A stretch of 64,000 nt of DNA from Rhynchosporium graminicola. Its lineage: Eukaryota > Ascomycota > Leotiomycetes > Helotiales > Ploettnerulaceae. The notes under the pieces were generated by a model. It ran no database searches and was not told the origin of the DNA. It saw nothing but the letters and a program-made list of their open reading frames with translations. Location of the stretch: positions 1-64,000 of the forward strand of contig FJUW01000036.1 in NCBI GenBank assembly GCA_900074885.1. Direction: 5' to 3'. Of this stretch, positions 21,183-32,720 are shown piece by piece. A program made the position numbers and the translations under genes. The first letter of the stretch is position 1; each line of letters begins with the position of its first letter.

Positions 21183-24100
21183 TTAATCTATCTCCTTATT
21201 ACTATTAAGGTAGTCGTAATCATTAATTCTATCGTAGAAAGCTTTCAGCTAATTAGGTAGTTTAGCAGGAGGTCTAGCTTACGTTAGGTTATTAAGGTAG
21301 AATTATTATAGCTTAGCAGGAGCGTATTTAATATCTATAGCGTCGTACTATATAAGATCGATATCTTAATTTAACTAGGAAACTCGGTATAAGAGGCTAT
21401 TGCGCTACTTACGGCACGCAAGTATATCTTCGATCTCCTATTTATTGTCACTAGTGATATTAATAAGTAGTAGCAGCAGTAAGGTTTATCCTAGCAAGGG
21501 GTCGTTTAGATACTTCTATAGCTTAGCAGTAAGGAATACGTTATATACTTTCATACTAGTAAGGAGCTCTAAGCGATAAGAGCTTCCGACCTTTTCAATT
21601 ACACAGAAAAGTCTATTAGTCGGGAAGTCGAGTTTTTTACTAGGTCGAGTACTCGTAAAGTAGCGCATATCTAGCTAGATAAAGTCATCTATAGTGAAAT
21701 CGACTTTATAGCGTAAGCGATTATAGGATTAGGATATCTTAGCTTATACACGTTAGAAGCTAGATTAAGTAGTAGTCTAAGCGTCGCGTAAGCGATTAGC
21801 GTAATCCAGAGCTTACTAAGTATTCAACTTATTAGTAAGCGTAGCAGAGTTAAGTAAGTCTTTCTAATTCTAATTAACGCGAGGTATATATCTATAAATA
21901 ACTTCAAAGGGTAAGAGACCTCTAAGGGATTCGTAAGGGAGAGTTATCTAAGCGTAGTCTATAATAAGTAAGAATTCCGACTAGTCGTCTTAATAGTAAG
22001 AGATAAAAGGTCGTAATCTGCGTTAGAGATATTAGTTATAGATCTCTATTTAGCTATCTATTTACAAGTAGTCTACTGCAGAAAGCTATCTTTTAGTACC
22101 GAGAATTATAATAACTATAGTCTAAAAACGGGAAATAAATTAAGGCCCTCTATCAGAGGTAATTATCAATAGAGCTCCGAAATAGTAGTATACGTAGTAT
22201 AAGTAAAGCTTTATAAGGTCGCGCGCATCGGAGGTCTTTCGGTATAGAATACTAATTACTTATTTACTAAAACAATTAATAAATACAAGAACGTTATTAT
22301 AGCTATATTTATCGTAGTTAAAGCTATAGTAATCGACTATAATATACTCCTATAGACGTAATAGTATAGGCAGAGGTTGGAAGAGGCCCGGTTTCTTATT
22401 ACGTAGCACTTGAATTCGTTAGTAAGTATAATAGTTATAATAGTACTAGTTAATAGTTAAAGCGATTCCGTACTATTAGTATTATAATACTAGTAATTAT
22501 AAGGTCTTCTTTATACTTAGATAAGCAGTCTCTAATCAGTCGTATACTTCGCGTATAAGTAGCGTACGAAAGTGTAAGACGTCAGGTACGATTAGTCTTC
22601 TTTTATAGAGTAGAAGATCTTTTTCTATAGTTAGTTTTCCAGGAGTAGTAGAGAGAGCTTATTTCCGTAAAGCTTAGAGTAACGGCGTAATACGATTAAC
22701 GTTAAGTACTTACTATACTATAGAAAAGACTAGCGATAAGTCAGCGACTTCTAAGGCGTTAATAAGCTTAAAGTTATCTATAGAGTTAGAGCTATTCCGG
22801 AGGTTACTTATAAGCAGTACTAGATCGATTTAGTCTTCGCGTAGTAGCTACTATAAACGCTAAGTTCTTTTAGCGTTATTCTAGTCGTTTAATTCATCTG
22901 TTCTACGAGAGAGAGTATTAGCAAGTAGATTATACTTCCCAGGTCGATAAGTAATTATAAAGTTATAATCTATAAGTAGCTTAGCCTATCGGGCTTATTA
23001 TACGTTTAGCTATTTAGAGGTTATAAAGTACTTAAGAGCTTTATAATTAGTAACGATACGGATCTAATATAGTACGCCTACGAGCTCAGATCTCTAGTTA
23101 CTAAAAGATCGTATAATTACGAGTATTTCCTTATTGTAAATAGCGTAATTAAGCTTAGCAAGTAGTATAGTCTTAGAGAAGTAAGCTACTAGGAACTAAT
23201 CTTCGTCGTGCTATTACGATAGCACACCTGCTATTACTCTATTACTAGCGTCTATTTCGATCATATAAGGTAGATATTACTAATAGTAGTAGAGGAGTAG
23301 TACTGAAGTAAGAGCGTGCTTTAGGTAATTAAAGGTATCTTTATACTCCTTAGCGAACCGAAATAATATGTTATTTTTAGTAAGTTATATAAGAGGTTTT
23401 ACGATAATTCCGTAGTCCTTAATAAATCGTTAGTAGAAGTTATAAAAGCCTAAGAACAATTATACGCCCTTAACTATAGTCAGGTAATTCTAAGATTATA
23501 TAATATTAACCTTCTAAGGGTCTACCTCGATCCTAGAAGTAGAGATAATAAATCTAAGGTATTTAGTATAAGTAATATTAAATTCATACTTCTTAAGGTT
23601 AGCTTATAATCTAGTGTCTTATAATCGTTATAGCACCTTATATACGTATAATTAATACTATAGTAAGTTATCAGAGTAGATCAGAATATTATCCAGATAT
23701 ACTATATAGAAGTCGTCTAAGTAGTCGAATAAGATATTATTTATATATCGCTAGTACGTCGCAGGGCCGTTAGTCAGACCGAAAGGGAGTACCTTGCACT
23801 TATATATACTATAACAGATCCGGAAAGTTGTATACTCTTCAGAGGCTAGGTCCATTCGAATCCGGTAGAACGCCTGGCGAATATCCAGTTTAGTGAATAT
23901 CTTAGTAGTAGAGATTCTAGCTAGCGTTTTATCGATTAATAGCAATAGATATTAATCATTCCTCGTGAGGTTATTAAGTGCGCGAAAGTTAATACAGAAT
24001 CTTAGACTTCTATTAGCTTTCTTAACGAAAAGAATAAGTATAGCGTATAGTACTTAAGAAAGTTCGATAAAACCTTTAGCTAAGTTATTAGTAATATACG

Positions 24101-25262
24101 CCTTAACGACTTCAAGTTCTTTAGCCGATATCTTATATAAGGGGGAGTATTTAAAGTTCTTCTTAGCCCTTTCCTTAAGCTTAATTCGGTAATCGCATAA
24201 GTAATAAGGAGGGAGAATATCGCTAGCTTCCTTAGAAAAGACGTATACCTACTAGCTATACTCGTGAGGGATCTATAGTTCTAAATCTAATTCGCTTAAG
24301 CTAATAGCAAATTACTAAGTAGTTTTACGACGTTCCGTAAGATCAATAGTCAAAGATACGATAGTAGTATTATATTACTAAACTGCGATTCGGTCGTTAA
24401 GAAGCTTATCTATCTCGTGAAGAGTAGTAGAAAAGATCTTATCGTTAGAAGACTTCTAGTATTTATATAAGAGATAGAAAGCTAAGCCGCTAATCGTATA
24501 AATCTCTAGCGCAGGAGGCTCTAGAAGAGGTCTAAGCACACGAGATAATCTTTATCGCTTCCGAAATATCATAGTAGCTATTTTTATACTTTAAGTAGCT
24601 TCTATTAAGTCGCGAGATAGTATTCCGAGCAACTATTAGTCTATAGTATAAATTATATAAGTATAGTCTTATACGTAGGTCTTTAATATAAAGACTTCTA
24701 ATTTAGGTTAAAGTAGAGATTCACGCGGGATATAAGCGATAATATCGCTAAATCGTACGCACTTTAGCCGTATATCAGTAGCTTCTCTAGAGTATAAAGA
24801 CTTCTCTTTACTACTCTATTCTTATTCTTCAGGCAATAAACACTTAGGCTCGTCGTATCTATAATAAGTAGTATAAACGCCGAAGAAACAGTCCTAACTG
24901 ATCAGCAGTAGTAACAGAAGGTTAGTTACCTATAGAACACTCTCTAAGGGAGAGTTTTAGATATTTTTATAGCTATAAGTCTCCCTAGAAATACGCTTCC
25001 GAGCTAGCAACAGTCGTTTAACAATAGAGATAGAGTTAATAACAGCTCGAATATTAATAAGAGAGTTAGCTATACTTCGCTATTCCTCGTACGCTTCCCA
25101 GAACTAATCAAAGCGTTCGTTTCGTTCGTCAGCGTCGTATTAGTAGCGCTAGTAAGTATAGTATTTACATAAGTCCTTAATCTCGATCGGAGAGCTATAA
25201 ACGTTACTAGGAGGAGTATATAGTAGCTAAATGATCTATTATTTAGAGGTATCCAGGAGTAC
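21183..25262 (-). pseudogene. pol: Broken pol (RT-RNase H-integrase-chromodomain), copy A2
   Basis: RT lies at about 24100-23500 with YLDN at 23699-23688 (A1 keeps YLDD). RNase H is about 23280-22880. Integrase is about 22650-21550 and retains the second catalytic Asp (SDRG near 22155), which A1 has lost. The chromodomain-like end is about 21470-21190, with the terminal TAA at 21183-21185. A1 and A2 thus carry different lesions. Many stops interrupt the frame. Confidence 0.9.
23751..23945 (-). pseudogene. pol: RT core fragment of A2 (64 codons open)
   Basis: Part of the RT fingers and palm: TKIFTKLDIRQAFYRIRM (with the first catalytic Asp in KLD) and CKVLPFGLTNGPATY. It is a surviving open stretch of the A2 pol pseudogene, not an independent gene; the initial Met is internal to RT. 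Confidence 0.93.
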
Positions 25263-25586
25263 TTAATATTCCGAAAGCCAGGTCCTTCCGAGTATAATAC
25301 CGTAGTTTCCGAGAGTAGTAATAAGAAAAGGGGTAAATACCTGAACGCAACGATCTACTGTCAAATTAAGTATCGTATAGTAACTAATAGTACTACTATT
25401 AACGCTATTAAAGCCTTTAACAGGAATTGCATTTAGCAGAGAGTAAATTAAAGGTTTTAAGAAGAAGGAAAGGGATTTAAGAAAAGAATAATTAATAAAA
25501 TAGTATCTATTAGCTCTAGAATCGAGAAGTGCGGGTAGCTTATACGAGAGTCTATTCTTAGTAAGAGTAGCACGTATAGTAAACAA
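25263..25586 (-). pseudogene. pol: Retropepsin fragment of A2 (107 codons open)
   Basis: Reads as an aspartic protease domain: LPALLDSRANRYYFI near residue 22, where D-S-G is expected, and a C-terminal hydrophobic-Gly-Arg motif (IILGRTWL) near residue 97. The Gly to Arg change is a single G-to-A in a TpG context and is shared with A1, so it may predate both insertions. Catalysis would be lost with this residue. It is the longest open stretch in the window, and the listed Met is probably not a true start. Confidence 0.9.
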
Positions 25587-25699
25587 TTAACTACTAAGAA
25601 GCTTCGTAAGGTCAAGATATCGCATATCTCGTATACTACCTAAGAAGGAGTCTTTCCTTAAGCGTAGTCTTTTACTAGCGGTTTAATATACTCCTAGGC

Positions 25700-27150
25700 G
25701 TTATCGTACGTTTCTTCGTCGTTATCATCTTCTAGCTCACTATTAATATCGTTATTAGCGTCAATTACGTTAATTCGATACGGAGTATTAAGTCGAGCTA
25801 ACGATAAGCGTAAGTATAAGGTAAGCGTAAAGTAACGAGGAGCATTCGCCGGCGATTATGCACGAGGTGTATCGTTTCGTGCAGAGTATAGTGCTTATTT
25901 ACTAGTCGCACTAGTATTCTCAGGCGTAAGAAGACTAATTTACAGATAAGAAGAGGAGTTAGTACTACGGCGCTAGAAAGAGGTATTTATAAGGCGTTCC
26001 CGAGTCGCGCTAGCCTTAGCCGAAGACTCGGAATAATAAGTCTTTTTAATAAATTAACCTTAGTCTTTAGCTTATATAGCCTCAACGTATTCTTCTAGTA
26101 TCCTTAACGTTCAGTACTATTAGAAGAGCTATTTCCGTAGCCGTGCAAGTAGCTTCTCCTATAAGTCTATTTTCAGAGTCGATTAATCATTTACTTTAGC
26201 TTTACGAGCTAGCGTGCGAAACTCGTAGTAGAACGTCCAGAAGGTCTACTTATAATCTATCTTTAGCGCGGAGTAGCTAGCTCTTATAGTTTATTAGTTA
26301 TATAGATTAGATAAGAAGGAGACGAGTTAAGTAATCATATCGAGTGAATCGATTATACTACCTTCTTCGTTATATTCTAGTTTTAAGAATAAGAGTTCTA
26401 GGTAAGTTCTAGCTATTCCTTCTATTTAGTTAAGTAACTAATCTTTATAGTGATCTTCGTCGATAAAGTAGCTAGAGTAGCGCCGGAGGGTATTACGTAT
26501 CTATACTTCCCAGAGTTTTAGAGAGTAATCGATTCTATTAGAGAGCTTATTTAGAAATTTCAGTATCTTCTCTATACGCGTAGCGTATAATATTAATAAT
26601 ATTCCTCCGGTAGATTATTCTTAACGATAATTATTAAGCGTAAGAGTAGCGTTATCTTCTTCAATTAATAGTAGTAGTATTATACGCGATTAAACGTTAT
26701 TAAATGATATAGACTTAGTAGAGCGCTAGGCAGTTAACTAGCGTAGTTCCAGGAACTCGTCCCGTAACTAGCGTAGTTCTACAGATAAGTTAGTATTTAA
26801 TTATCTCTCCTCCGCGAGCTTCCTTTCTACCTCTTATAGCTAGTAAGCGCGGTCTTCCCATAAGTTACTTATAGTTACTATTAGTATAAGGGTATTATTA
26901 GGGAGGTTTAGCGACTTAATAAGTTCGTTAATTACAGTAAGAGTTAGGGAGCTTAACTCGGACGAGGCGTTATCGCAAGTACTCTCTACTATAGAGAGAG
27001 GTAAGTTACAGCGAGTATTACGAGTCGCTAAAGAATAGGAGATAGAAGGAGTCGGAGAACCGATAGTCGATTTATCGGACTTAAGTTACTTCGGTTTAAG
27101 TACTATTCTTCAAGTTTATACTTAGTATAAGCCTTCTCTATATAATATAA
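25700..27150 (-). pseudogene. gag: Probable gag of A2, broken
   Basis: Assigned by position between the 5' LTR and protease. Readable parts are polar and helical in the middle and rich in Ser, Thr and Ala toward the 3' side (about 26000-25900). I could not see a CCHC knuckle. Boundaries are approximate and the start codon is not determined. The 90 bases 27151-27240 form the leader, with no primer-binding site that I can assign. Confidence 0.55.
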
Positions 27151-27240
27151 TCTCCTGCGTTTAGTAGCTCTAGGTATAGAGATATAATATAAGTAGATAT
27201 TTACTATCTTCCTAGACGTAAGTAAAAGAGTTATAGATAA

Positions 27241-27475
27241 TATAACGCTTACTCTAGAAAGGTCTTAAAACTACCTGAGTAATAAGACCTTATATTACTA
27301 TAAATATAAAGTAGTAAGAATCACTTAAGAATCTATAACTAAAGAGTAAAGAAGTAGAGAGAGAATAGAAGTATATAAATAAAAAGGGGCCCCTAAACTC
27401 TACTCGTATAATCTCGCTTAGCAGTAAGTGTTTCCACTAATAGGGAGAGACCTCCAAACCTGACCAGTCGTCACA
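27241..27475 (-). repeat. 5' LTR of A2 (right end)
   Basis: Inner edge TATAACGCT is fully RIP-converted, while the outer edge keeps CCAGTCGTCACA. Same length as the left LTR. Confidence 0.95.
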
Positions 27476-27875
27476 AAGACCATCTTAATAGCGACTCTCC
27501 TAAGGATCCTAATACTAAACGACTTATAGCTAAAATACTACTGGAATAGTATTATACTCTTAAGGAAGCTTTCTCTAAGCGGGATTCTAATATTCTTCTA
27601 TTATATTACTTATACGATTATAAAATTATTCTAGAAGAATTATTACCTAATATATATTCGCTCTTATATTAGTAAATTATAGACGAATTATAAGTAACTA
27701 AAGAGTACTTTATAGAGAACTTAGATAAAGGATTTATCGAATCTAGCTAAAGTCCTTTTATATTACTTATATTATTCGTTAAGAAAGCTAATAGAGGATT
27801 ACGCTTTTATATTAATTATTATAAGCTTAATACGATTACTTAGAAGCATTTATACTTAATACCTAGGATCGATAA
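27476..27875 (+). pseudogene. pol: Family B1, continuation after A2 (protease-RT linker)
   Basis: Resumes B1 with the repeated AAGAC, then runs collinear with B0 about 7776-8167 into the first RT motifs. It ends with GATAA (27871-27875), the left TSD of B2. The other half of this RT resumes at 57542, almost 30 kb away. Confidence 0.88.
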
Positions 27876-28143
27876 TATAATAATATAAGACTTGAGGCGG
27901 TATATAAGTAAGAATAAATAAGTAGGGAGGCTAAGAGTGATCTTATATAATCTATTATAAAGGAAATAAAAAGATAAGGAAGGAAGAAGAAGAGAGATCG
28001 AGTATAAGGTACCTTATATATATATACTAGTACTAGTCTGATATTATATTAAGTCAGATACTAGTTCTACTGGGATACTTATGAACTTAGGCTTTAGTAT
28101 TTATCTTTCTTCTTATATAATATTCAGGTAAGCTATTATTATA
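27876..28143 (-). repeat. 3' LTR of B2
   Basis: 268 bp, TATAATAATATAAGAC to GCTATTATTATA. Confidence 0.93.
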
Positions 28144-28671
28144 TTACTTCCTTTCTAAGAAGAGCTTAACTCTAAGCTTAGAAAGTTATAGTTTATATTA
28201 GAAATTAGTCTTTATTATAATTATTTTCGTTAATATTCGCGTAATAAGTACTAGTTACTCTTTAGTAATAGTAAATTCTTTATTAGGTTCTAATTAGTTA
28301 TATCGCTATAATAGTATTATATTAGTTATAGCTTCTAAATTAAGCGGTAAGCTATATTTACTTTATCTATTTTTAGTAGGAGTCGAGTTTAAGTAAGGCG
28401 TAAAGTATATAAAGGAAAAGGTTTATTAATATTAGAGCTTTTCCTTTTTAATCGCGATAACTACTTTAACTTATAAGTTTACTCTCTTTAGATTATATAG
28501 TTCCTAGAGTAAGTATTATTACTAACTACTATAGTAGTCTATTATAATCTTATATATTAATCGACTTAATTAACTCTTCTCTTATTATAAGTAAGTTCCT
28601 TATCTTAGTATTAAGGATAGTCTTTAAGTATAATATAAGGGTTTTATAGATCTATAATACTAACTCTTATA

Positions 28672-29598
28672 GTACTTTTACTAGTTCCCGCTAGTACTCT
28701 TTTAATAGCGTATTATATATATTACTTACGATATATTCGCGCTTTCCTTAAGATAAAGTATAATAATACTCTTATTCTAGAACTTCTATATTTATTTAAT
28801 AAGCTTAACTCTAAGCTTTATAAGTATTATTTAGTATTAAAAAGCGCTTATAAATATATAAGTTATTTAAACTTAAATATAATTATATATATTAACGCGT
28901 TATAATTATCTAATTATATTAATATAGAGTATATTATTTTATCTAGTTTACTTCTTAGTAATAAAGCTAAGAACGCGGAGCTAAATTAGAGTAGTATTAT
29001 AGCTACTTATAAGGCTATTAATTAGATCTATTATCTCGCGAAATCTACTACTCTTATTATAGTATTAAAGATTATTATTATATAATTAGTAGAGACTTAA
29101 GCTTTAAAGTAATTTATAGAGAAAGTATTTAAGGAGTTAGAGTTTATTAAAGTAGTAAGTTAAGATCCTTAAACCTTTAGATACTAGTACGATATTAATA
29201 TAATATTGGATTTAGATCTTCTAATAGTAAATTCAGTAAAGTTTAAGTTAATAGTATAAATAGCGTTAAAGTAAATAAAGGAGTTAAACGCTATTATATA
29301 GGAATTTATAAAGAAAGCTATATTAAAAGCTATAATATCTAATACTAAAAGAAAGAGGAATTTACTTTCTAGTTTAGAGATAGTATTAGATCTAGATACT
29401 CTTAGACTTTCTCTAAAGAAGAAACCTTATAAGATTAGCTATTATATTTAGTCTACTACTAGAGCTATATTAGTAGATTTAAGTAAGGAGTTAAATATAG
29501 TAATTCTAGTTCTAGATATTCTAGATTTACTAGAAGCTCCGGAGAACTTAAAAGAGAAAGCTAATAAAGTAAAAGTAATAAAGGAAATAGAGTTTTAG
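28672..29598 (+). pseudogene. Opposite-strand extra gene (aORF), copy in B2
   Basis: Same relic as at 14050-14976, of identical length and with the same extra base in the intron, as expected of duplicate loci. It ends with TAG 29596-29598. Substitutions against the B2' copy are almost all transitions. Confidence 0.6.
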
Positions 29599-30670
29599 AT
29601 ATAGTATTATTATAAAGTATAATTAAGAGATTATTCTTAATAATAAATTTTTTAATACTAATAATTATAATAGTTTATTATCCTCTAAGTAATTATAGTT
29701 ATCTATTCTATCTTCTTAGGCCTTAATCTATTAATCTAGTTTATACGAAAGTCTAGGTTTACTTAAGTTAGTAGTATAAAAGTCTCTAAGCTTATATAGA
29801 GCACTTATTAAGTTAGAAGTATTATATTAAGTTAAGTCTAAGTTATAGCTTAGCTAGTTAACTTAATACTTTAGATTATCTCTTAAGAGTTATATAATAA
29901 GTATATCTTATAATTCTTACTTTTCTTAAGTAGTAATAACCTCTAAGAGTAGGTTTAGTAGCTCTTAGCTTAGTAAGAGGTTATCCGAGTCCTTAAAGAG
30001 TAATTCGAAAGCGAATATATTATATATAGAAGATCTAAGAGGTAAATCTAGCTTATAGGAATATCTGATCTTAGCTAAGACTTAGTATAGTCCTACTTAG
30101 AGGCTAGATAGCTTCTTACTTAGCTAGTAATTCTTAAGGTTCCTTATAAAGAGAAATATCTTATTTTCAACTTCCTAATCGATATTACGCTATTTCAGGT
30201 TAGTTATAGCGCTTATCTTCTACTAAGTAGCTAGTATATTAGCTTTTATAATCTCGATAATAGATTTAATACGTTTAGCTAAGGATTTAGTATTAATATA
30301 ATTAAGCTTCTCNTAGTTTAGTTTATAATTTAGAGTTAAAATAATATAGTTTCTATACTAATAGTAGCTATTAATATAAATCGTCGAAGGACTTCTTATA
30401 ATTATTAGTAAAATTCTATAGTACTATAGGCTTAGTAAGTATTAAGAGAGGTTTAGTAATAAGGCCGAAATTCCGAATAAATTAATAGGAGAAACTATAG
30501 AATCTTAAGAAAGATTTTATAGCTATTACTATTTTAGAGTACTTCTAGTCTACTAATAGTATTACTTTCTCGAGATCTAGTTCGATTCTATTAGTAGTAA
30601 TAATATATCTAAGGTATTTAGTCTAAGTAATATAGAACTCGCTTTTCTTAATATCTACTTAGAGTTTAGT
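29581..30670 (-). pseudogene. pol: Broken pol 3' part, copy B2 (gap inside)
   Basis: Chromodomain and start of integrase up to 30312, then after the N the RT end (30314-30670). Integrase core and RNase H are absent, because they fall in the missing segment. Ends with TTAGT (30666-30670), the left TSD of B3. Confidence 0.8.
30313..30313. other. Assembly join (single N) hiding about 1.4 kb
   Basis: 30312 corresponds to 15690 and 30314 to 17104 of the parallel copy B2', so 1413 bases are absent at a point shown as one N. Confidence 0.85.
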
Positions 30671-30938
30671 TATAATAATAGCTTACCTGAATATTATATA
30701 AGAAGAAAGATAGATAATAAGGCTTAAGTTTATAAGTATCCCGGTAAAACTAATATCCGACCTAGTATAGTATTAGACTAGTACTAGTATATATATATAA
30801 GGTACTTTATACTCTATCTCTCTTCTTCTTCCTTTCTTATCTTTTTATTTCTTTCGTAATAGACTATATAAGATCGCTCTTAGCCTCTCTACTCGTTTAT
30901 TTTTACTTATATATTACCTTAAGTCTTATATTATTATA
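30671..30938 (+). repeat. 5' LTR of B3
   Basis: TATAATAATAGC ... TTATTATA, 268 bp. Confidence 0.94.
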
Positions 30939-31400
30939 TTAAATAAAAAGATTAAGATAGCCGGAGATAGCTTACTATAATATCTTACTACTAAGTTAGT
31001 TATTCGATAACTACTTATATATAGCTAAGATACTAAAGATCTCTCGGATAATTATAAATTAGGGTTTAATTTAGCTTATTATAAATAATATAATAGAAGA
31101 GGTCTTTACTAATACTCTTTTAATAACTCCCTTAGTATAAAGGAATTATAAATAGATTTTAAAGAAAGTATAATAAATACCTTAGAACTTTAACTTCTAC
31201 GTATTACTACTAAAATAGCCCTAATATACTTCTTTTTAAGCTACTATTATAGCTCTTAACTAATAAACTAGAGACTCCTCTAGTTCTAAGGGAACTTAAC
31301 GTGATCCCTCCTACTCTACCTCCGAACTTAACTTATTATACCTTTCCTTATTCTAAATATCTCTTACCTTAGAGAATATTAATACCTTATTAAGGAAATA

Positions 31401-32691
31401 CTAACTAAGAGAGAAAGGAAAATAAAAGCGAAATTTACTAGAAGTATAATCGCTAAGTACTCTTACTACTATAAGTAACTCGAACCTAATCTATTCCCTT
31501 TTATAATAATTAATAAACTAAGAGAAAAAGAATAATTCTCTAGAAAATACTATAGATAAACTAATCTCTATATAAGATAAGTTCCTTATAAGGGTCCCTC
31601 GCTTATCTTCGACTCTCTTACTAGAACTAATACTATAATCTCCGCGTATAGTAAAGTTTAATAAGCTAATAAACTCTATTCTAATATATAATACTAAAAG
31701 AGAGGATATTATTCCTAATAAACTATCTCCTTCTCCTAGCGCCGAATTAGTAGAGTTATACCTTAGGAAGTCTTATCTTACTAAGAAGATCTTACTCCTA
31801 GATAATAAGTTAGACTTTACTTTCCTCTAATAGAGAATATTAATACGAGATTAGCTAGCTATAAACGCTAATTATTACCCTACGGACTTCTCCTAGCGCG
31901 TTCTCGTATAAGGACTAGTTACTAGATTAGCTAAAGAGTATCTTACGCTTTAGTACCTTACTAATAAGTTTAAGACTAATAATAAAATAATCTTCTTATT
32001 AGAAAAGAACTTCCTTATTAGTTTAGAAGAAAATAACTATTATAACGCTTTCTACTACTTAGAAATATAATAACTTAGCTATATACACGAGACTTTCACT
32101 AAGTTTCGTAGTCGATTTTAAAGTACTACTATCTAAAGTAAAGTTAAAAAGAAAGAGTAATTCTTCTATATATAAGATAAGATTATATTATTCTTACGCG
32201 CTTTAACTCTTATTATTAAACTAATATAGAATAAGGATTATACTTCTATAGTTAGATTCTTACTTTCTTTTAATATTAAGTATCGCTATAACTCAGAATA
32301 TACTTATCCTAAGAAAGCTACTACTTAAGTATAGTACTATAAGCTTACTATTACTACTATAACTACTACTAGTTCTACCTCTTACTAGTCCCTAAGCTTA
32401 GCTCCTCGATAAACTACTCTTATATTATAAATACGTACTTCTACCATAGTACGATCTAATACTCCCTCAACGCTAAAACGCCTTACTACCTCAACCGGAG
32501 AACCCCCTAAGTATTATAATTATAGATAGCTTAGTTATATTAAGCTAAAATACTATAACTCGCTTAAAGTTTAATTAATAAATAAATTTCCGAAAGAGGA
32601 TTAAGTAACTAAAGAAGTAATAGAAGATATACTCTCCGAATCTAGACTAATACTAGAGAGAAATAATAAGGCTTAAGTAAAAACTCCTTCC
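31401..32691 (+). pseudogene. gag: Broken gag, copy B3
   Basis: Aligned to B0 gag without indels; the degenerate zinc knuckle begins at 32512. Stops are dense. The leader 30939-31400 shows nothing recognisable. Confidence 0.8.
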
Positions 32692-32720
32692 TAAGTCTAT
32701 ATAAGTATAATCTCTCTAAT

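Larger units (their letters stand above)
20912..27475 (-). mobile_element. Family A chromovirus, full-length copy A2 (6564 bp)
   Basis: Complete element with two 235-bp LTRs and perfect TSD AAGAC (20907-20911 and 27476-27480), inserted antisense into B1. Internal order on the minus strand is gag, protease, RT, RNase H, integrase, chromodomain, polypurine tract. RIP is moderate: more CpA/TpG remains than in B1-B3, and it holds two of the longest open stretches of the window. It is a close paralogue of A1. Outer LTR edges are less mutated than inner edges. Confidence 0.96.
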
